Assembly (NCBI RefSeq): GCF_009360615.1
Contig: NZ_SPEY01000020.1
Coordinates: 1 to 64,000 of the forward strand
From: Comamonas sp.
GTDB lineage: Bacteria; Pseudomonadota; Gammaproteobacteria; Burkholderiales; Burkholderiaceae_C
Reading direction: 5' to 3'
Length of the DNA: 64,000 nt
Part shown: positions 55,387 to 63,536 of the stretch, piece after piece
How positions within the stretch are numbered: position 1 is the stretch's first letter
How the letters are laid out: every line of letters starts with the position of its first letter
Made by a program: the position numbers and the translations under genes
The notes under the pieces: generated by a model
The model's input: only the letters and a program-made list of their open reading frames with translations
Databases searched by the model: none
Told to the model about the DNA's origin: nothing

Positions 55387-57230
55387 GCTGTGCCCTCCTG
55401 TGCGGAATAGGCCTTCTCCGGCTGCACCACGTACACCCGGACATTGCGGCTGTGAATGCGCTTTTGCTTGGCACTCTTTCCGTCTGCGCCAGGACTCAGC
55501 ACTCCCGCCTGCTGAAGTACCTTGAGCGCGCGGGCAAAGTCAAAGCCTTTCAGGGCCTCGCGCATGCCATCTTTGGTGAACAAGTACAGCACTCCATCGG
55601 CGGTGCCTTCCCACCACCCAGCCCGGTCACGCACAGTGGCCTGCTGACGGTCCTCGTAGGGGCCAGTGGCATCAGAAAACCGGCTATCACCGTGGCGCTC
55701 GATGAAGCCCAGCACCGCCTGCACCACCTGGTCCTGCTCGGCATTACCAGACACCTCTCCGCGCTGCGTCAGCCAGGCTGCAAAGCCCACCTCTGCAGCG
55801 CTAGTGGCCTCGCCTTCGTCCCAACCTGTGATTCCGTATGCGGTGGCCAGCTCACCAGCCAGCGCCAGCACTGCCAGGCGTGCGGCAGCGCGTGCCGGCT
55901 GCCCGTCACCGCTGTCTATGCCGGCCAGCAGTTGCGCCTTAATAGCCTCTAGGCTCTGCACCATGTCTGAGGTGTCGCGGCTGAGTTTCTCCAGGAATGC
56001 CCTGCCAGCGGTTCCGTATTGCTGGCGACTGGCGCGCTTGATGGCATCGGAGAATGCTGGGCCGTTGGGGTGGCCATGCAGGTTGTCCCATGCACCATGG
56101 ATTCGCTGAACAGGAATGTCCAGCAGGCGCACCGCCTGACCAGCTTTCACCCGCTGGCCGGCATCAGCCATGCTGGTGGCTATGCTGCGCTCCCCGGTCG
56201 AAAGTACAGAGGTGCGCCAGCGCGTCACAGCCCGTGCACCGCCGGTGCGGCCTGCGCGCTGTTTGCCTCGGCCGTTGCCCAGCATGTAGACCACCTCGCC
56301 GACGTCGCGCGCGTCGCACTCGCTAATTTCATCCAGCGCCAGCATGCTGTCATTGAACAGGCTGGCACTGGCCTCCAGGCCGTTGGCCGTGGCTCTCCAG
56401 CTGCGGCGGTAGCTGTCGCCTCCCATCACGCTGCAGGCCCCCTGCAGGGCCGTGGTCTTGCCGGTGGAGCTGTCGCCAATCAAGTGCACACCGCCCGACT
56501 CTGCGCCCACCAGCGCCAGCACTGGGCCAGCAAAGGCGGTGCACAAGCCCAACACCAGCACAGGATTGCCCACGGCCGGGGCCGCAATGCTCCGGCGCCA
56601 GCCTTCTAGCGTGCCGCGTTGGCTGTACTCATCCGAATGCAGGGACTGTGCTTGAAACGTAACTTTCCCAGCTTGGGGGCCAATGACGGTATCCGGCAGG
56701 GCAAAGGCTTTGAACTGCCCGCCAGCCCAGCCGGTTTGCATGACCGCCTCCATCTTGCGGGCGGGCACCTGGCTTTGCAGATAGGTGGCCAGCGTGTTGC
56801 GGCCTGCGTTGCTGGGGTCGAGGTGCACCCCCATGGAGAGCAGCACGCCGCGCAGGTCGCTGGTGTCGCCGCGCAGCATCTCCATCGGCATGGCCCAGGT
56901 CTTCCACTTGCCCAGCGTATTGCGAAAGCGCAGCAGGCGGCCAAAGTTAGCCCCTGCGCTGTCGTGTGTCACAGCGTCTACATGCAGAGGGCTGCAAATC
57001 CACTGCTGCACCAGCGTGGGCGGGTTGTCGCCCTTGCTGGGCTTGAGACCGAAGTGCCAGACCCCAGCGCGGTACTTGCTGCCGTCGCTGGCGGTGTACT
57101 CATCGTCCAGCACCACGTAGCGCGGGCGCTCCTGCTCGCCGGGGATAGGGTTGTATGCGCTGGCGCTGGGTGCATCTACTACTGTGTCAACGTCCACGGC
57201 ATCGATGGCATCCTGGGTTTCAAACGTCAT
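55383..57230 (-). CDS. DUF927-type replicative ATPase/helicase
   Basis: A 615-residue protein. The central ATPase core (~210-420) has a Walker A GDSSTGKTT (252-260) and a Walker B-like SMLALDEISECD (~293-304), typical of DUF927 proteins found in phages and satellites next to primases. The N-terminal ~200 residues (WHFGLKPSKGDNPP, RGVLLSMGVHLDPS) also match that family. It would act as the replicative helicase with the Toprim primase gene upstream, with an 11-base overlap (start ATG at 57230 lies inside that gene). No ribosome site of its own is clear, consistent with coupling. Confidence 0.82.
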   Translation of the reverse strand: MTFETQDAIDAVDVDTVVDAPSASAYNPIPGEQERPRYVVLDDEYTASDGSKYRAGVWHFGLKPSKGDNPPTLVQQWICSPLHVDAVTHDSAGANFGRLLRFRNTLGKWKTWAMPMEMLRGDTSDLRGVLLSMGVHLDPSNAGRNTLATYLQSQVPARKMEAVMQTGWAGGQFKAFALPDTVIGPQAGKVTFQAQSLHSDEYSQRGTLEGWRRSIAAPAVGNPVLVLGLCTAFAGPVLALVGAESGGVHLIGDSSTGKTTALQGACSVMGGDSYRRSWRATANGLEASASLFNDSMLALDEISECDARDVGEVVYMLGNGRGKQRAGRTGGARAVTRWRTSVLSTGERSIATSMADAGQRVKAGQAVRLLDIPVQRIHGAWDNLHGHPNGPAFSDAIKRASRQQYGTAGRAFLEKLSRDTSDMVQSLEAIKAQLLAGIDSGDGQPARAAARLAVLALAGELATAYGITGWDEGEATSAAEVGFAAWLTQRGEVSGNAEQDQVVQAVLGFIERHGDSRFSDATGPYEDRQQATVRDRAGWWEGTADGVLYLFTKDGMREALKGFDFARALKVLQQAGVLSPGADGKSAKQKRIHSRNVRVYVVQPEKAYSAQEGTA

Positions 57231-58134
57231 AGGGCAAGCCCTCCAATACTTCGGCAAAGCACTCGCACACAGCGCCAGCACCAGCCAGCAAAAACAGGTC
57301 GTTAAAGTCGGTGGCCTTACGAGGCCGGCCAGCCGGGAAACTAGGTATAGAAACCAGCCCGCCAACGGCCAATGCAGCGGCATGGGCGGAAGTCAGCCCA
57401 GGATTGCCTTCGGTAGCGTGGTCATCGTCGGCCGCCAGGATGATGGGCAAGACCGGGAACTTACGGCGCAGAGCCTGAGCAACAGGTCCCAGGTTGCTGG
57501 CGCTGAATGCAGTGGCCACGGCCAAGCCGGTGGCGGCGTGGACGCTGTGCGCTGTGGCCATGCCCTCGCACACCACAATGGCCCCAGCAGGACGGCCCAC
57601 GCTGTGATAGCAGCCGTGCACACGCCCTCCGGCCATAAAGCGCTTTTCACCTGCTGCGGTAATGGTCTGCAGGCTGTGCAACGTGCCGCTGGTGTCGCGC
57701 ATGGGCACCAGCAGCATGGAGCCCTCAGCTCGCAGGCCGAAAGACTGGATGCCTTTGGCAACCAAGTATGGGTGCTGGGCCGTGGCGATGGCGGCCTCCC
57801 ACCGTGCTGCAGCTGTTACCTGCGTTTCACGGTAACGCTGCTGTAACGTTACATCCCTCTGCCGCTTGGCCTCCTGCACTCGCAGGCGCATGGTGTCACG
57901 CTCTGCCTGGGTCAAAGTACTTTCAGCCTTGCTGCACCATGTCTCGGTCAGGCCGGTGCGCCAGCAGCCAAACATGCCCGCGGGCAGGCCATCGTCATGC
58001 AGCACATACCAGCCAGCTGAATCGCTGCGCTTACCTGTAGCGCTGAAGCGGTGGAGCTGGCCGTCTGCTTGGATGGCGGCCGGCGCAACCAAACCTGCTG
58101 CCTCGATGGCTTGGATGAAGCGGTCCCCAATCAT
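57220..58134 (-). CDS. Toprim-domain primase
   Basis: A 304-residue protein with a Toprim fold: the catalytic Glu in GAIVVCEGMATAHS and the acidic pair in ILAADDDHATEGNPG, then KATDFNDL. The N-terminus (~1-60) has GWYVLHDDGLPAGMFGCWRTG, which resembles a small CHC-like or DUF-type substrate domain without a clear zinc set. It should make primers for the element's replication. Its ATG overlaps the stop of the 82-residue gene (ATGA), and it overlaps the helicase gene, so the replication genes form one tight operon. Confidence 0.85.
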   Translation of the reverse strand: MIGDRFIQAIEAAGLVAPAAIQADGQLHRFSATGKRSDSAGWYVLHDDGLPAGMFGCWRTGLTETWCSKAESTLTQAERDTMRLRVQEAKRQRDVTLQQRYRETQVTAAARWEAAIATAQHPYLVAKGIQSFGLRAEGSMLLVPMRDTSGTLHSLQTITAAGEKRFMAGGRVHGCYHSVGRPAGAIVVCEGMATAHSVHAATGLAVATAFSASNLGPVAQALRRKFPVLPIILAADDDHATEGNPGLTSAHAAALAVGGLVSIPSFPAGRPRKATDFNDLFLLAGAGAVCECFAEVLEGLPYDV

Positions 58135-58379
58135 GTGAGCCCCTCCACTACCCGGCGCATGTCTGCCGTTTTTCGCTCGTCGTCGCCGCCTGTGACAGAC
58201 ATAGCAACGCTGTTCAGTTCGAGGATGCGCAGCACCATGGAGCGCATAAACAGCCACTCAGGTTCTGTCGGAAGGTTTTCCACTAGGTGTCGACCAATGG
58301 AATCAATTTCGTAGGTGCTAAACAGCACCAGTTGCTCTCGTTCGGCCTTCTGTTTTGGGGTAAATGCGGCCTCTATCAT
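58131..58379 (-). CDS. Small hypothetical protein
   Basis: An 82-residue, mainly helical protein (EREQLVLFSTYEIDSIGRHL, WLFMRSMVLRILELNSVAM). No motif recognised. Overlaps the upstream gene by 4 bases and the primase start by 4 bases, showing translational coupling with the primase. Confidence 0.6.
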   Translation of the reverse strand: MIEAAFTPKQKAEREQLVLFSTYEIDSIGRHLVENLPTEPEWLFMRSMVLRILELNSVAMSVTGGDDERKTADMRRVVEGLT

Positions 58380-58786
58380 GCTGCACCTACTTTCTTAAGT
58401 GCCTTTGCATTTGCGCTTTCCAGGTCCGCATCGGCATCAGTGGCTAAGGCAAACAGAGCGTCAATGAGACCGAACTCTAAGTTGTCGCCGAGACTGAAGG
58501 CATCACGGTCTGCGGCTGCCATCAAAATGCCGGTAATGGCCCTGATGCCACGCATACGCCGCGTAATGCTCTGGACTTCGCAGGCTTGTAGCGTGATAGC
58601 GCTGTGGTAGCCGCAATCGGATTGCAGAAGATACAAGTCGTGCAGGTTGAGGGGCTTGGGCTGGGCCTCGGCTCCTTCCACACCAACTATCGGCGTCTCC
58701 AAGTCTTCGCGATGCTTGCCAACGGCCTGATTTGTGCATGCGGCAGCCTTCACTGCCTCAATAGCAGCGTTATTTCGTGCATTCAT
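58376..58786 (-). CDS. Small hypothetical protein
   Basis: A 136-residue protein of unknown family. The first ~60 residues are polar; the C-terminal half is helical and Ala-rich (LMAAADRDAFSLGDNLEFGL, DADADLESANAKALKK). No signal peptide or domain is seen. Part of the overlapping gene chain upstream of the primase. Confidence 0.6.
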   Translation of the reverse strand: MNARNNAAIEAVKAAACTNQAVGKHREDLETPIVGVEGAEAQPKPLNLHDLYLLQSDCGYHSAITLQACEVQSITRRMRGIRAITGILMAAADRDAFSLGDNLEFGLIDALFALATDADADLESANAKALKKVGAA

Positions 58787-58789
58787 GAT

Positions 58790-59023
58790 TTAACCCTCTG
58801 GGTAGATTGAGGATGTGGTGCGCGATGCAGCGTGGCGGCCTTGGTGGTGCCACAGTTCAGGAGGAGTGGCAGCTAGCCAGCGACGCACAATCTCGCGGCC
58901 TACGCGCTCAGCAAATTCGGCAGGGTTGGCCTGTGCGATATGCCACAGCTGCGCCAGATAACTGTCGTTGATGCCTGGCAGCTTGTCAGCGTCAATCTGA
59001 AAGGTGATGCTGGAGGTAGTCAT
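58790..59023 (-). CDS. Small hypothetical protein
   Basis: A 77-residue soluble protein (ITFQIDADKLPGINDSYLAQ, VGREIVRRWLAATPPELWHH). No domain recognised. It overlaps the preceding gene (59020-59238) by four bases and is followed after three bases by the next, so it is co-translated. Confidence 0.6.
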   Translation of the reverse strand: MTTSSITFQIDADKLPGINDSYLAQLWHIAQANPAEFAERVGREIVRRWLAATPPELWHHQGRHAASRTTSSIYPEG

Positions 59024-59238
59024 ATGGCTGAGCCCTCCAGCGCCAGCGACAGGCCGCGCAAGGCGGTCAGAGCTTGAATGGCTTTGCGGCGCGCGCCAGG
59101 GACATTGGCTGCCGGCTGGCGCAGGTAGAACACGGCCATGGACAGCGCGTTATGCGCGTCGGCATGCAGTTGGATAGGGTCAGGGGTGCCCATGGCGGGC
59201 GTGGATGCAGCGGCGCGGATGGCCGTGGTAGTGGACAT
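59020..59238 (-). CDS. Small hypothetical protein (start uncertain)
   Basis: A 72-residue Ala-rich helical protein with AGGAG nine bases before the ATG at 59238. The frame remains open to 59541, with another ATG at 59418 that would give 132 residues; the extra part (TAELVFLTAMLHQLRVETQM) looks plausible as protein. I cannot decide between the starts. No family recognised. Confidence 0.5.
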   Translation of the reverse strand: MSTTTAIRAAASTPAMGTPDPIQLHADAHNALSMAVFYLRQPAANVPGARRKAIQALTALRGLSLALEGSAI

Positions 59239-59540
59239 GGTCTTGGCTCCTGAGCGAGTCAAAAGAACCACCATTTGCGTTTCTACGCGCAGTTGGTGGA
59301 GCATGGCGGTTAGAAACACGAGCTCAGCCGTGCGGACATCCTTACGGGTAGCCCCCGCCATGCCCCGTAACCGTTGAACTGGTGCATGCGGACGCACCAG
59401 TCCCAAGAATTTGGGCATGACAAAACCCCGCTTACAGGTGGGGGCTGCAACCTCTGAGCTAATGGTGTTTCTACGCACCGGGCCTTTCGGCTTAGCGCGA
59501 TTCTGCCACGAAGCGCAGCGCGAATGGAAGGGGGTATGCA
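59239..59540. other. Possible N-terminal extension or leader of the 59020 gene
   Basis: A 302-base stretch between two minus-strand genes. It is open in frame with the downstream gene. It contains a CCCC...GGGG hairpin near 59430 and two CGTAGAAAC units on the minus strand (near 59285 and 59475). Whether it is coding or a regulatory leader is unclear. Confidence 0.4.
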
Positions 59541-60011
59541 TTACGCACCCCCCTTTTGATTCCCAACACCAGGTTCGGCGTAACCTCGGGTGCCGTTAAT
59601 TGCAGCTGCAAGGCGATAGGCCTCAGGGGCTTTAGCGCGAAGAGCTTTGCGAGCCTTGTGAACCTCGGCACACCATTCACCAGCACCAGCAGCGCGGGCT
59701 TCATGGATGCAATCAACAGGCAGGCGGTATGCGGCAACCAGCGCCATGCGACCGTCAGCACAGCCGGTTGCGCGAGTCTCGGCAGCAATAGGCCAGCCGT
59801 AGCGGTTGCTGAGGTAATGCACGTGGGCAGCAGCACGCATGGTGCTGGCATCGTCTAAGGTATCGACAGCCGTCAGAACCTCTCCAGCCAACAAATGGGC
59901 CAAAACTTCTGCGCAGGCGCTGCTTTTTTGGCTGGGGTATGTGAGAATGCGCTTGCTACCGGCGCTCAGTTCTGCATTTTTGTGGGGCTGGGCGTTATTT
60001 TTTTGAGTCAT
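59541..60011 (-). CDS. Hypothetical protein with a possible winged helix
   Basis: A 156-residue protein. The middle (AAHVHYLSNRYGWPIAAET) resembles a short winged-helix segment seen in phage regulators; the C-terminal half is helical and basic (HKARKALRAKAPEAYRLAAA). It starts two bases after the stop of the HTH gene upstream and heads the small-gene chain. The role is probably regulatory, but this is a guess from pattern. Confidence 0.55.
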   Translation of the reverse strand: MTQKNNAQPHKNAELSAGSKRILTYPSQKSSACAEVLAHLLAGEVLTAVDTLDDASTMRAAAHVHYLSNRYGWPIAAETRATGCADGRMALVAAYRLPVDCIHEARAAGAGEWCAEVHKARKALRAKAPEAYRLAAAINGTRGYAEPGVGNQKGGA

Positions 60012-60013
60012 GG

Positions 60014-60241
60014 TTACGCCACTCCCAAAACACGTCGAATATCTTCGACCTTCCAGCCCAGGCGATTTCCCACGCGAATGGGGCTCAAGGGTCCGTTCTC
60101 ATTGCAGGCCCAGGTGCGTAAGGTCTGAGGGCGACGCAGCAGGTAGTGCGCAGCCTGCTCTGTAGGGACTGTAGGGCGGCTCACAGCTTCCAGCGGTGGG
60201 AAGACCTGTGTTTTAGTAGCCGTGTCGGCTTGCGTTTGCAT
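60014..60241 (-). CDS. AlpA/excisionase-like HTH protein
   Basis: A 75-residue DNA-binding protein. Residues ~25-72 form a MerR-like helix-turn-helix (VPTEQAAHYLLRRPQTLRTW, then GPLSPIRVGNRLGWKVEDIR). In satellites and islands such AlpA-like proteins act as excisionases or activators of the integrase gene. It is the first gene of the replication/regulation operon and is preceded by three 20-base iterons (60310-60359), which may be its operator. Confidence 0.75.
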   Translation of the reverse strand: MQTQADTATKTQVFPPLEAVSRPTVPTEQAAHYLLRRPQTLRTWACNENGPLSPIRVGNRLGWKVEDIRRVLGVA

Positions 60242-60309
60242 CTGTTCGCACCTTTCAGAGTTTTGGTGCGTTGATGCTCGTTTTTGTGCTCCGAAATACG
60301 TAGCTTGGC

Positions 60310-60359
60310 GTGCTTATCGTGCCTCTAGAGTGCTTGTCGAGCGCCTATCGTGCTTATCG
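60310..60359. repeat. Three 20-bp-spaced iterons
   Basis: GTGCTTATCG (60310-60319), GTGCTTGTCG (60330-60339) and GTGCTTATCG (60350-60359) begin exactly 20 bases apart. Flanks continue GTG or AG. Weaker GTGCGTTGATG and TGTGCTCCG copies lie at 60266-60290. They sit between the HTH gene and the 362-residue gene and could be a replication origin or an operator. Confidence 0.65.
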
Positions 60360-60361
60360 TG

Positions 60362-61450
60362 TCAAACGTGCCGCTCTGTCATTCGAGCGATGGCCTCTCT
60401 TAGCGCTGCAAGGTCCACAGTCTTCACATCGCCATTGCTGGCGTAGTATTTCAAGCCATCCTGCATAACCTCGAAAATCTCCGCAGGTTTGGATGTGCTC
60501 CATTCATCCAAAACATCCCTTGGTGTCGGACGGCGTAGCCGGCCTTTCTGCCATTCGTTGTACAGGAGCTTGTAAAGCGGGGCACTGTATGGTGAAAAAC
60601 GCTTCGGCCTTTTGACTACCCAGTCTTGGGTCTCAGCCTTCCCTCGCCTCTCGGCCACCTGAATAGCTTCAACCTCCGCCCTTGCTGCTTCTATTTCTTC
60701 ATCAGTCCAATCAGGTGGAGCCTTTTCTTCGTCGCCGCACCATATCCGAGCCGTCATGGACAATGGAGTGGGGCGCGATTCTGCAGAAACTGACTCGGGC
60801 TCAATACTCAGTTCAACGAAACTACCTGAACGCTTCAGATACTCCTCCAGGTCCTTCATGCTGACCACTGCATGCTGAGCGTTGACATAGCTAGGTAAGC
60901 GTTCCCCGGTGATAGGGTCACGTATTGGAAGTTCACCCCTAGTTATTGCGGCGTTGATGGAGGACTCGTAACGCACCAAGTTGAGACCCAACTCTAGCTC
61001 ATAGATTGCCCACTCTTCATCATCCTCATCCGGGTGCGGGGGAGGATTGCGGGTAACAGCATCCGCCAATAGGCAGTGCAAATCTGAAACCGGAATTGCT
61101 ATTTTTTTGGCCGGCCAGATGATTTTTTTCATTTCTAGCGGCATTCCGCTACGCCCCCCAGGCGCCGACAAATCGTCCCGAGTTATCTCTGTGTTAGCGC
61201 TGGCAAACATGCGCCCCCCACGCAGTGGAGTAATAGGTGGTGGCGCTTCAGTTGTTAACTTAATGCCAGCCTGAACGAGTATTCGACGTCGCTCTTGTCG
61301 GGGTAGCGTTTCAAGCTGTTTGTACAACTCGGCCAATTCAGCGGCTTGTAGGGCTTCGCTTTCACACTGTTGCGCCTCTCGTTGCTTTTCCTCTTCTCGA
61401 TTGGCTAACGCCAAGCGCAGCCTCTCTACCGGGCTCTTGTTCTCGCTCAC
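60362..61450 (-). CDS. Hypothetical protein of the element
   Basis: A 362-residue protein of unknown family, starting with GTG at 61450 after AGAAGGGG (a TTG at 61477 is the weaker alternative). The N-terminal ~60 residues are a charged helix (ALANREEEKQREAQQCESEA), then an AMFAxANT-like core and KKIIWPAKKIAIPVSDLHCL. The C-terminal part has RPTPRDVLDEWSTSKPAEIF, a helical segment similar in look to short DNA-binding ends. No transmembrane part. It lies between the integrase side and the replication side of the element. The codon pattern differs from chromosomal genes (more A/T). Confidence 0.65.
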   Translation of the reverse strand: MSENKSPVERLRLALANREEEKQREAQQCESEALQAAELAELYKQLETLPRQERRRILVQAGIKLTTEAPPPITPLRGGRMFASANTEITRDDLSAPGGRSGMPLEMKKIIWPAKKIAIPVSDLHCLLADAVTRNPPPHPDEDDEEWAIYELELGLNLVRYESSINAAITRGELPIRDPITGERLPSYVNAQHAVVSMKDLEEYLKRSGSFVELSIEPESVSAESRPTPLSMTARIWCGDEEKAPPDWTDEEIEAARAEVEAIQVAERRGKAETQDWVVKRPKRFSPYSAPLYKLLYNEWQKGRLRRPTPRDVLDEWSTSKPAEIFEVMQDGLKYYASNGDVKTVDLAALREAIARMTERHV

Positions 61451-61553
61451 TTTTGCACCCCTTCTGGTGCCCTTCAAGAAACGCCCTGGCAGGCGGGTGA
61501 AGGTTCCCCCGCTTTTCGGTTCGCGGGCCTAGCCAGGGGTATCAAACATTGAC

Positions 61554-61907
61554 CTATTCGTCGTAGCCGAGAGCCTTTCGTCGCTGCGCCTCTCGCTCGG
61601 AGTAACTGATACGACTGTCGCGCCAAACATCGCGACCCCACTTGCAAAGGAAAAAGAGCAAAGCGCAGTTCAGTACAACAGATATAGAGACAGCGATGAA
61701 ATTGCCCGCTTCACGCCAGTTGAGGCCCAGTCCGTCCAGCGCAGAACTGGAGAGATACAGGCCGCCACCAACCACTACGACTGCAATAGCACCCCATTTC
61801 AAGAGCTTCAACAACAGTGGCAGGAGAGCTGCAAAGATGGTCAGTCCAAGCACGATAGCCACTAACCACACAAATGCAGACGCAATGAGAATTGCACCAC
61901 TCACCAT
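61554..61907 (-). CDS. Small integral membrane protein
   Basis: A 117-residue protein with GGGAGG before the ATG. There are three likely membrane segments: ASAFVWLVAIVLGLTIFAAL, LKWGAIAVVVVGGGLYLSSS and NFIAVSISVVLNCALLFFLC. The tail is charged (DSRISYSEREAQRRKA). It lies between the integrase and the 362-residue gene. No family recognised; membrane proteins in this place can serve exclusion or defence, but this is unproved. Confidence 0.7.
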   Translation of the reverse strand: MVSGAILIASAFVWLVAIVLGLTIFAALLPLLLKLLKWGAIAVVVVGGGLYLSSSALDGLGLNWREAGNFIAVSISVVLNCALLFFLCKWGRDVWRDSRISYSEREAQRRKALGYDE

Positions 61908-61946
61908 AAATGCCTCCCTTGGTGAATGCCGTTTAGCGGCTTGTTT

Positions 61947-62036
61947 TGTAGCACGCGTAGCACCAAAAAAAATGATGGTGCTACGACTTTATTCCTTATG
62001 AATCATTGCTGTAGCACGCATAACACCTGTAGCACA
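61947..62036 (+). repeat. Right terminal cluster of TGTAGCAC repeats
   Basis: TGTAGCAC at 61947-61954, the perfect palindrome GTAGCACCA-N10-TGGTGCTAC at 61957-61984, then TGTAGCAC at 62010-62017 and 62029-62036. The palindrome has the same arms and the same 10-base loop as at 45868-45895. Both loci also share GTGCTAC followed by TTATTCC a few bases later. Confidence 0.75.
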
Positions 62037-62059
62037 CAAAAATAGAAGTCGCGTGCGTA

Positions 62060-63382
62060 TTATTTGCCACCCTCTACGACTCTCAATGCACCAGGTTTGC
62101 TGGCGCTGTCGAACTGGATGCCTGCCTGTTTCAGAATCCACGCCTCGATGTGCCCCAAGAACGGGCGCAAGGCATCCACACTGCGGGGCCGGTAGCCCTC
62201 TGCTGTGGCGCTGGGCTTGTGCCCCATCACCTGGGCAATCGCTCCAGCTGGTGCGCCTGCTGCCTCACCCAGTAGGGAGAAGCTACGGCGCAGGCCGTGA
62301 AAGGTCAGCCGCTCAATAGAAGCAGACTTCAGTACCTTGGCATGACTGGCCCTCACATCAACGATGTGACCTTTATCCCCTGAGCTGGCAAAAACGAACT
62401 CGCCCACCCTAGGCAACCCCACCAGCATGTGGTGCAGGTACGGAGTTAGCGGGATGGTGCGGCTGTCCTCTACCTTGTCGGCCAAGGTCAGTTTGCACCA
62501 CCTGAAGTCCACATCCTTCCAGCGCAGAGTAGCCATTTCCTCGCGACGGGCCCCCGTCAGCAGCAATGCACGCAGATAGACACTGGCAGTGCGGTTGTCC
62601 AGTTGCTCAACACCAGACCACCACGCCTCAACCTGCGCAGTTTCCAGCGCATCGGTGCGGCGGGTCATGGCCGGCAGGTTCTGAACGATGGCCGGAGCCT
62701 GCCCTGCCTCGCGGTCGGTCATAGCTCGGTATTCGGGCTGTGAGGCACACCAACGCAGAAAGCCACGAAACATCATCAAAGCCCGCGCGGCTTGATGCTT
62801 CCCTGATTTGGACTCTTTGTCATGCCACAGTTTGAGCGAGTCCTCATTGATTCCGGCCAGTGGCAGCGCCAGCAATGGGTAAAGCGGACCGGGCCGGGTC
62901 AGCCCCTCCCCTCTCTTCTTAGGAACGCCACCTGGCACAGCCATCTTGTGCAAATCCTCTAGGTAGCGCGGCTTCCATGCATCCCGTCGCTTGGGCCTGC
63001 CGTTCTCCAGATACAGCGGCCAAACCTCACCAACAGTCAGAGCTCTAGCCTTGGCCTGCTGGCGCTGGGCTTCCTTCTCTGCTTGGTGCTGGGTTTTTAG
63101 CTCCCTTGGGTCTTGCCCCTTATCCACCAAAACAGAGTAGTTGCGTCCCTGCTCACGGGCCTGCTCCAACGTCCACGCCTCTATTGGGCCAATCCCTATG
63201 CGCAGAGTCTTGCCAAAAAGGCGAGCCTCAAAGGCATAGGTTTTCCGGCCGGTGGGAGTGGCGCGCAGCATTAAGGCTGGAACATCGGTGTCCCATAAAA
63301 ATGCCTGCGACTTCCCAGGCGGGCAAGTGAAGGCTGCAATGCGGCCTGCTGTCAGCCGTACACGGTTGCTGTTTGCGGTCAT
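62060..63382 (-). CDS. Tyrosine recombinase (site-specific integrase)
   Basis: A 440-residue phage-type integrase. An N-terminal arm-binding region (~1-100, DUF4102-like PALMLRATPTGRKTYAFEAR) is followed by a core-binding SAM-like domain and a catalytic domain (~235-420). Catalytic residues visible: R279 in LTGARREE, H362 and R365 in FHGLRRSFS, H388 in MGHKPS and the tyrosine nucleophile Y397. It lies 155 bases from the right att core and points into the element. The start at 63382 was preferred because the upstream frame runs through the arm-type repeat. It should insert the element in tRNA-Thr. Confidence 0.92.
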   Translation of the reverse strand: MTANSNRVRLTAGRIAAFTCPPGKSQAFLWDTDVPALMLRATPTGRKTYAFEARLFGKTLRIGIGPIEAWTLEQAREQGRNYSVLVDKGQDPRELKTQHQAEKEAQRQQAKARALTVGEVWPLYLENGRPKRRDAWKPRYLEDLHKMAVPGGVPKKRGEGLTRPGPLYPLLALPLAGINEDSLKLWHDKESKSGKHQAARALMMFRGFLRWCASQPEYRAMTDREAGQAPAIVQNLPAMTRRTDALETAQVEAWWSGVEQLDNRTASVYLRALLLTGARREEMATLRWKDVDFRWCKLTLADKVEDSRTIPLTPYLHHMLVGLPRVGEFVFASSGDKGHIVDVRASHAKVLKSASIERLTFHGLRRSFSLLGEAAGAPAGAIAQVMGHKPSATAEGYRPRSVDALRPFLGHIEAWILKQAGIQFDSASKPGALRVVEGGK

Positions 63383-63400
63383 AACGTGCCACTCGATATT

Positions 63401-63419
63401 TGTAGGCAATCTGTAGGCA
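63401..63419 (+). repeat. Probable integrase arm-type site, right
   Basis: TGTAGGCAATCTGTAGGCA, identical to 45727-45745 and in the same orientation. It begins 18 bases upstream of the integrase start, so bound integrase would also repress its own gene. Confidence 0.65.
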
Positions 63420-63536
63420 AATTCGGTAAACACCGACATGTACAAATCAACAGGCATTCAGCCCACCAATCGCATAAGCCTTTGTTTTTCAATGCCTACT
63501 CAACGCTATTCTACGCAAACAAACACCACTCACCAA

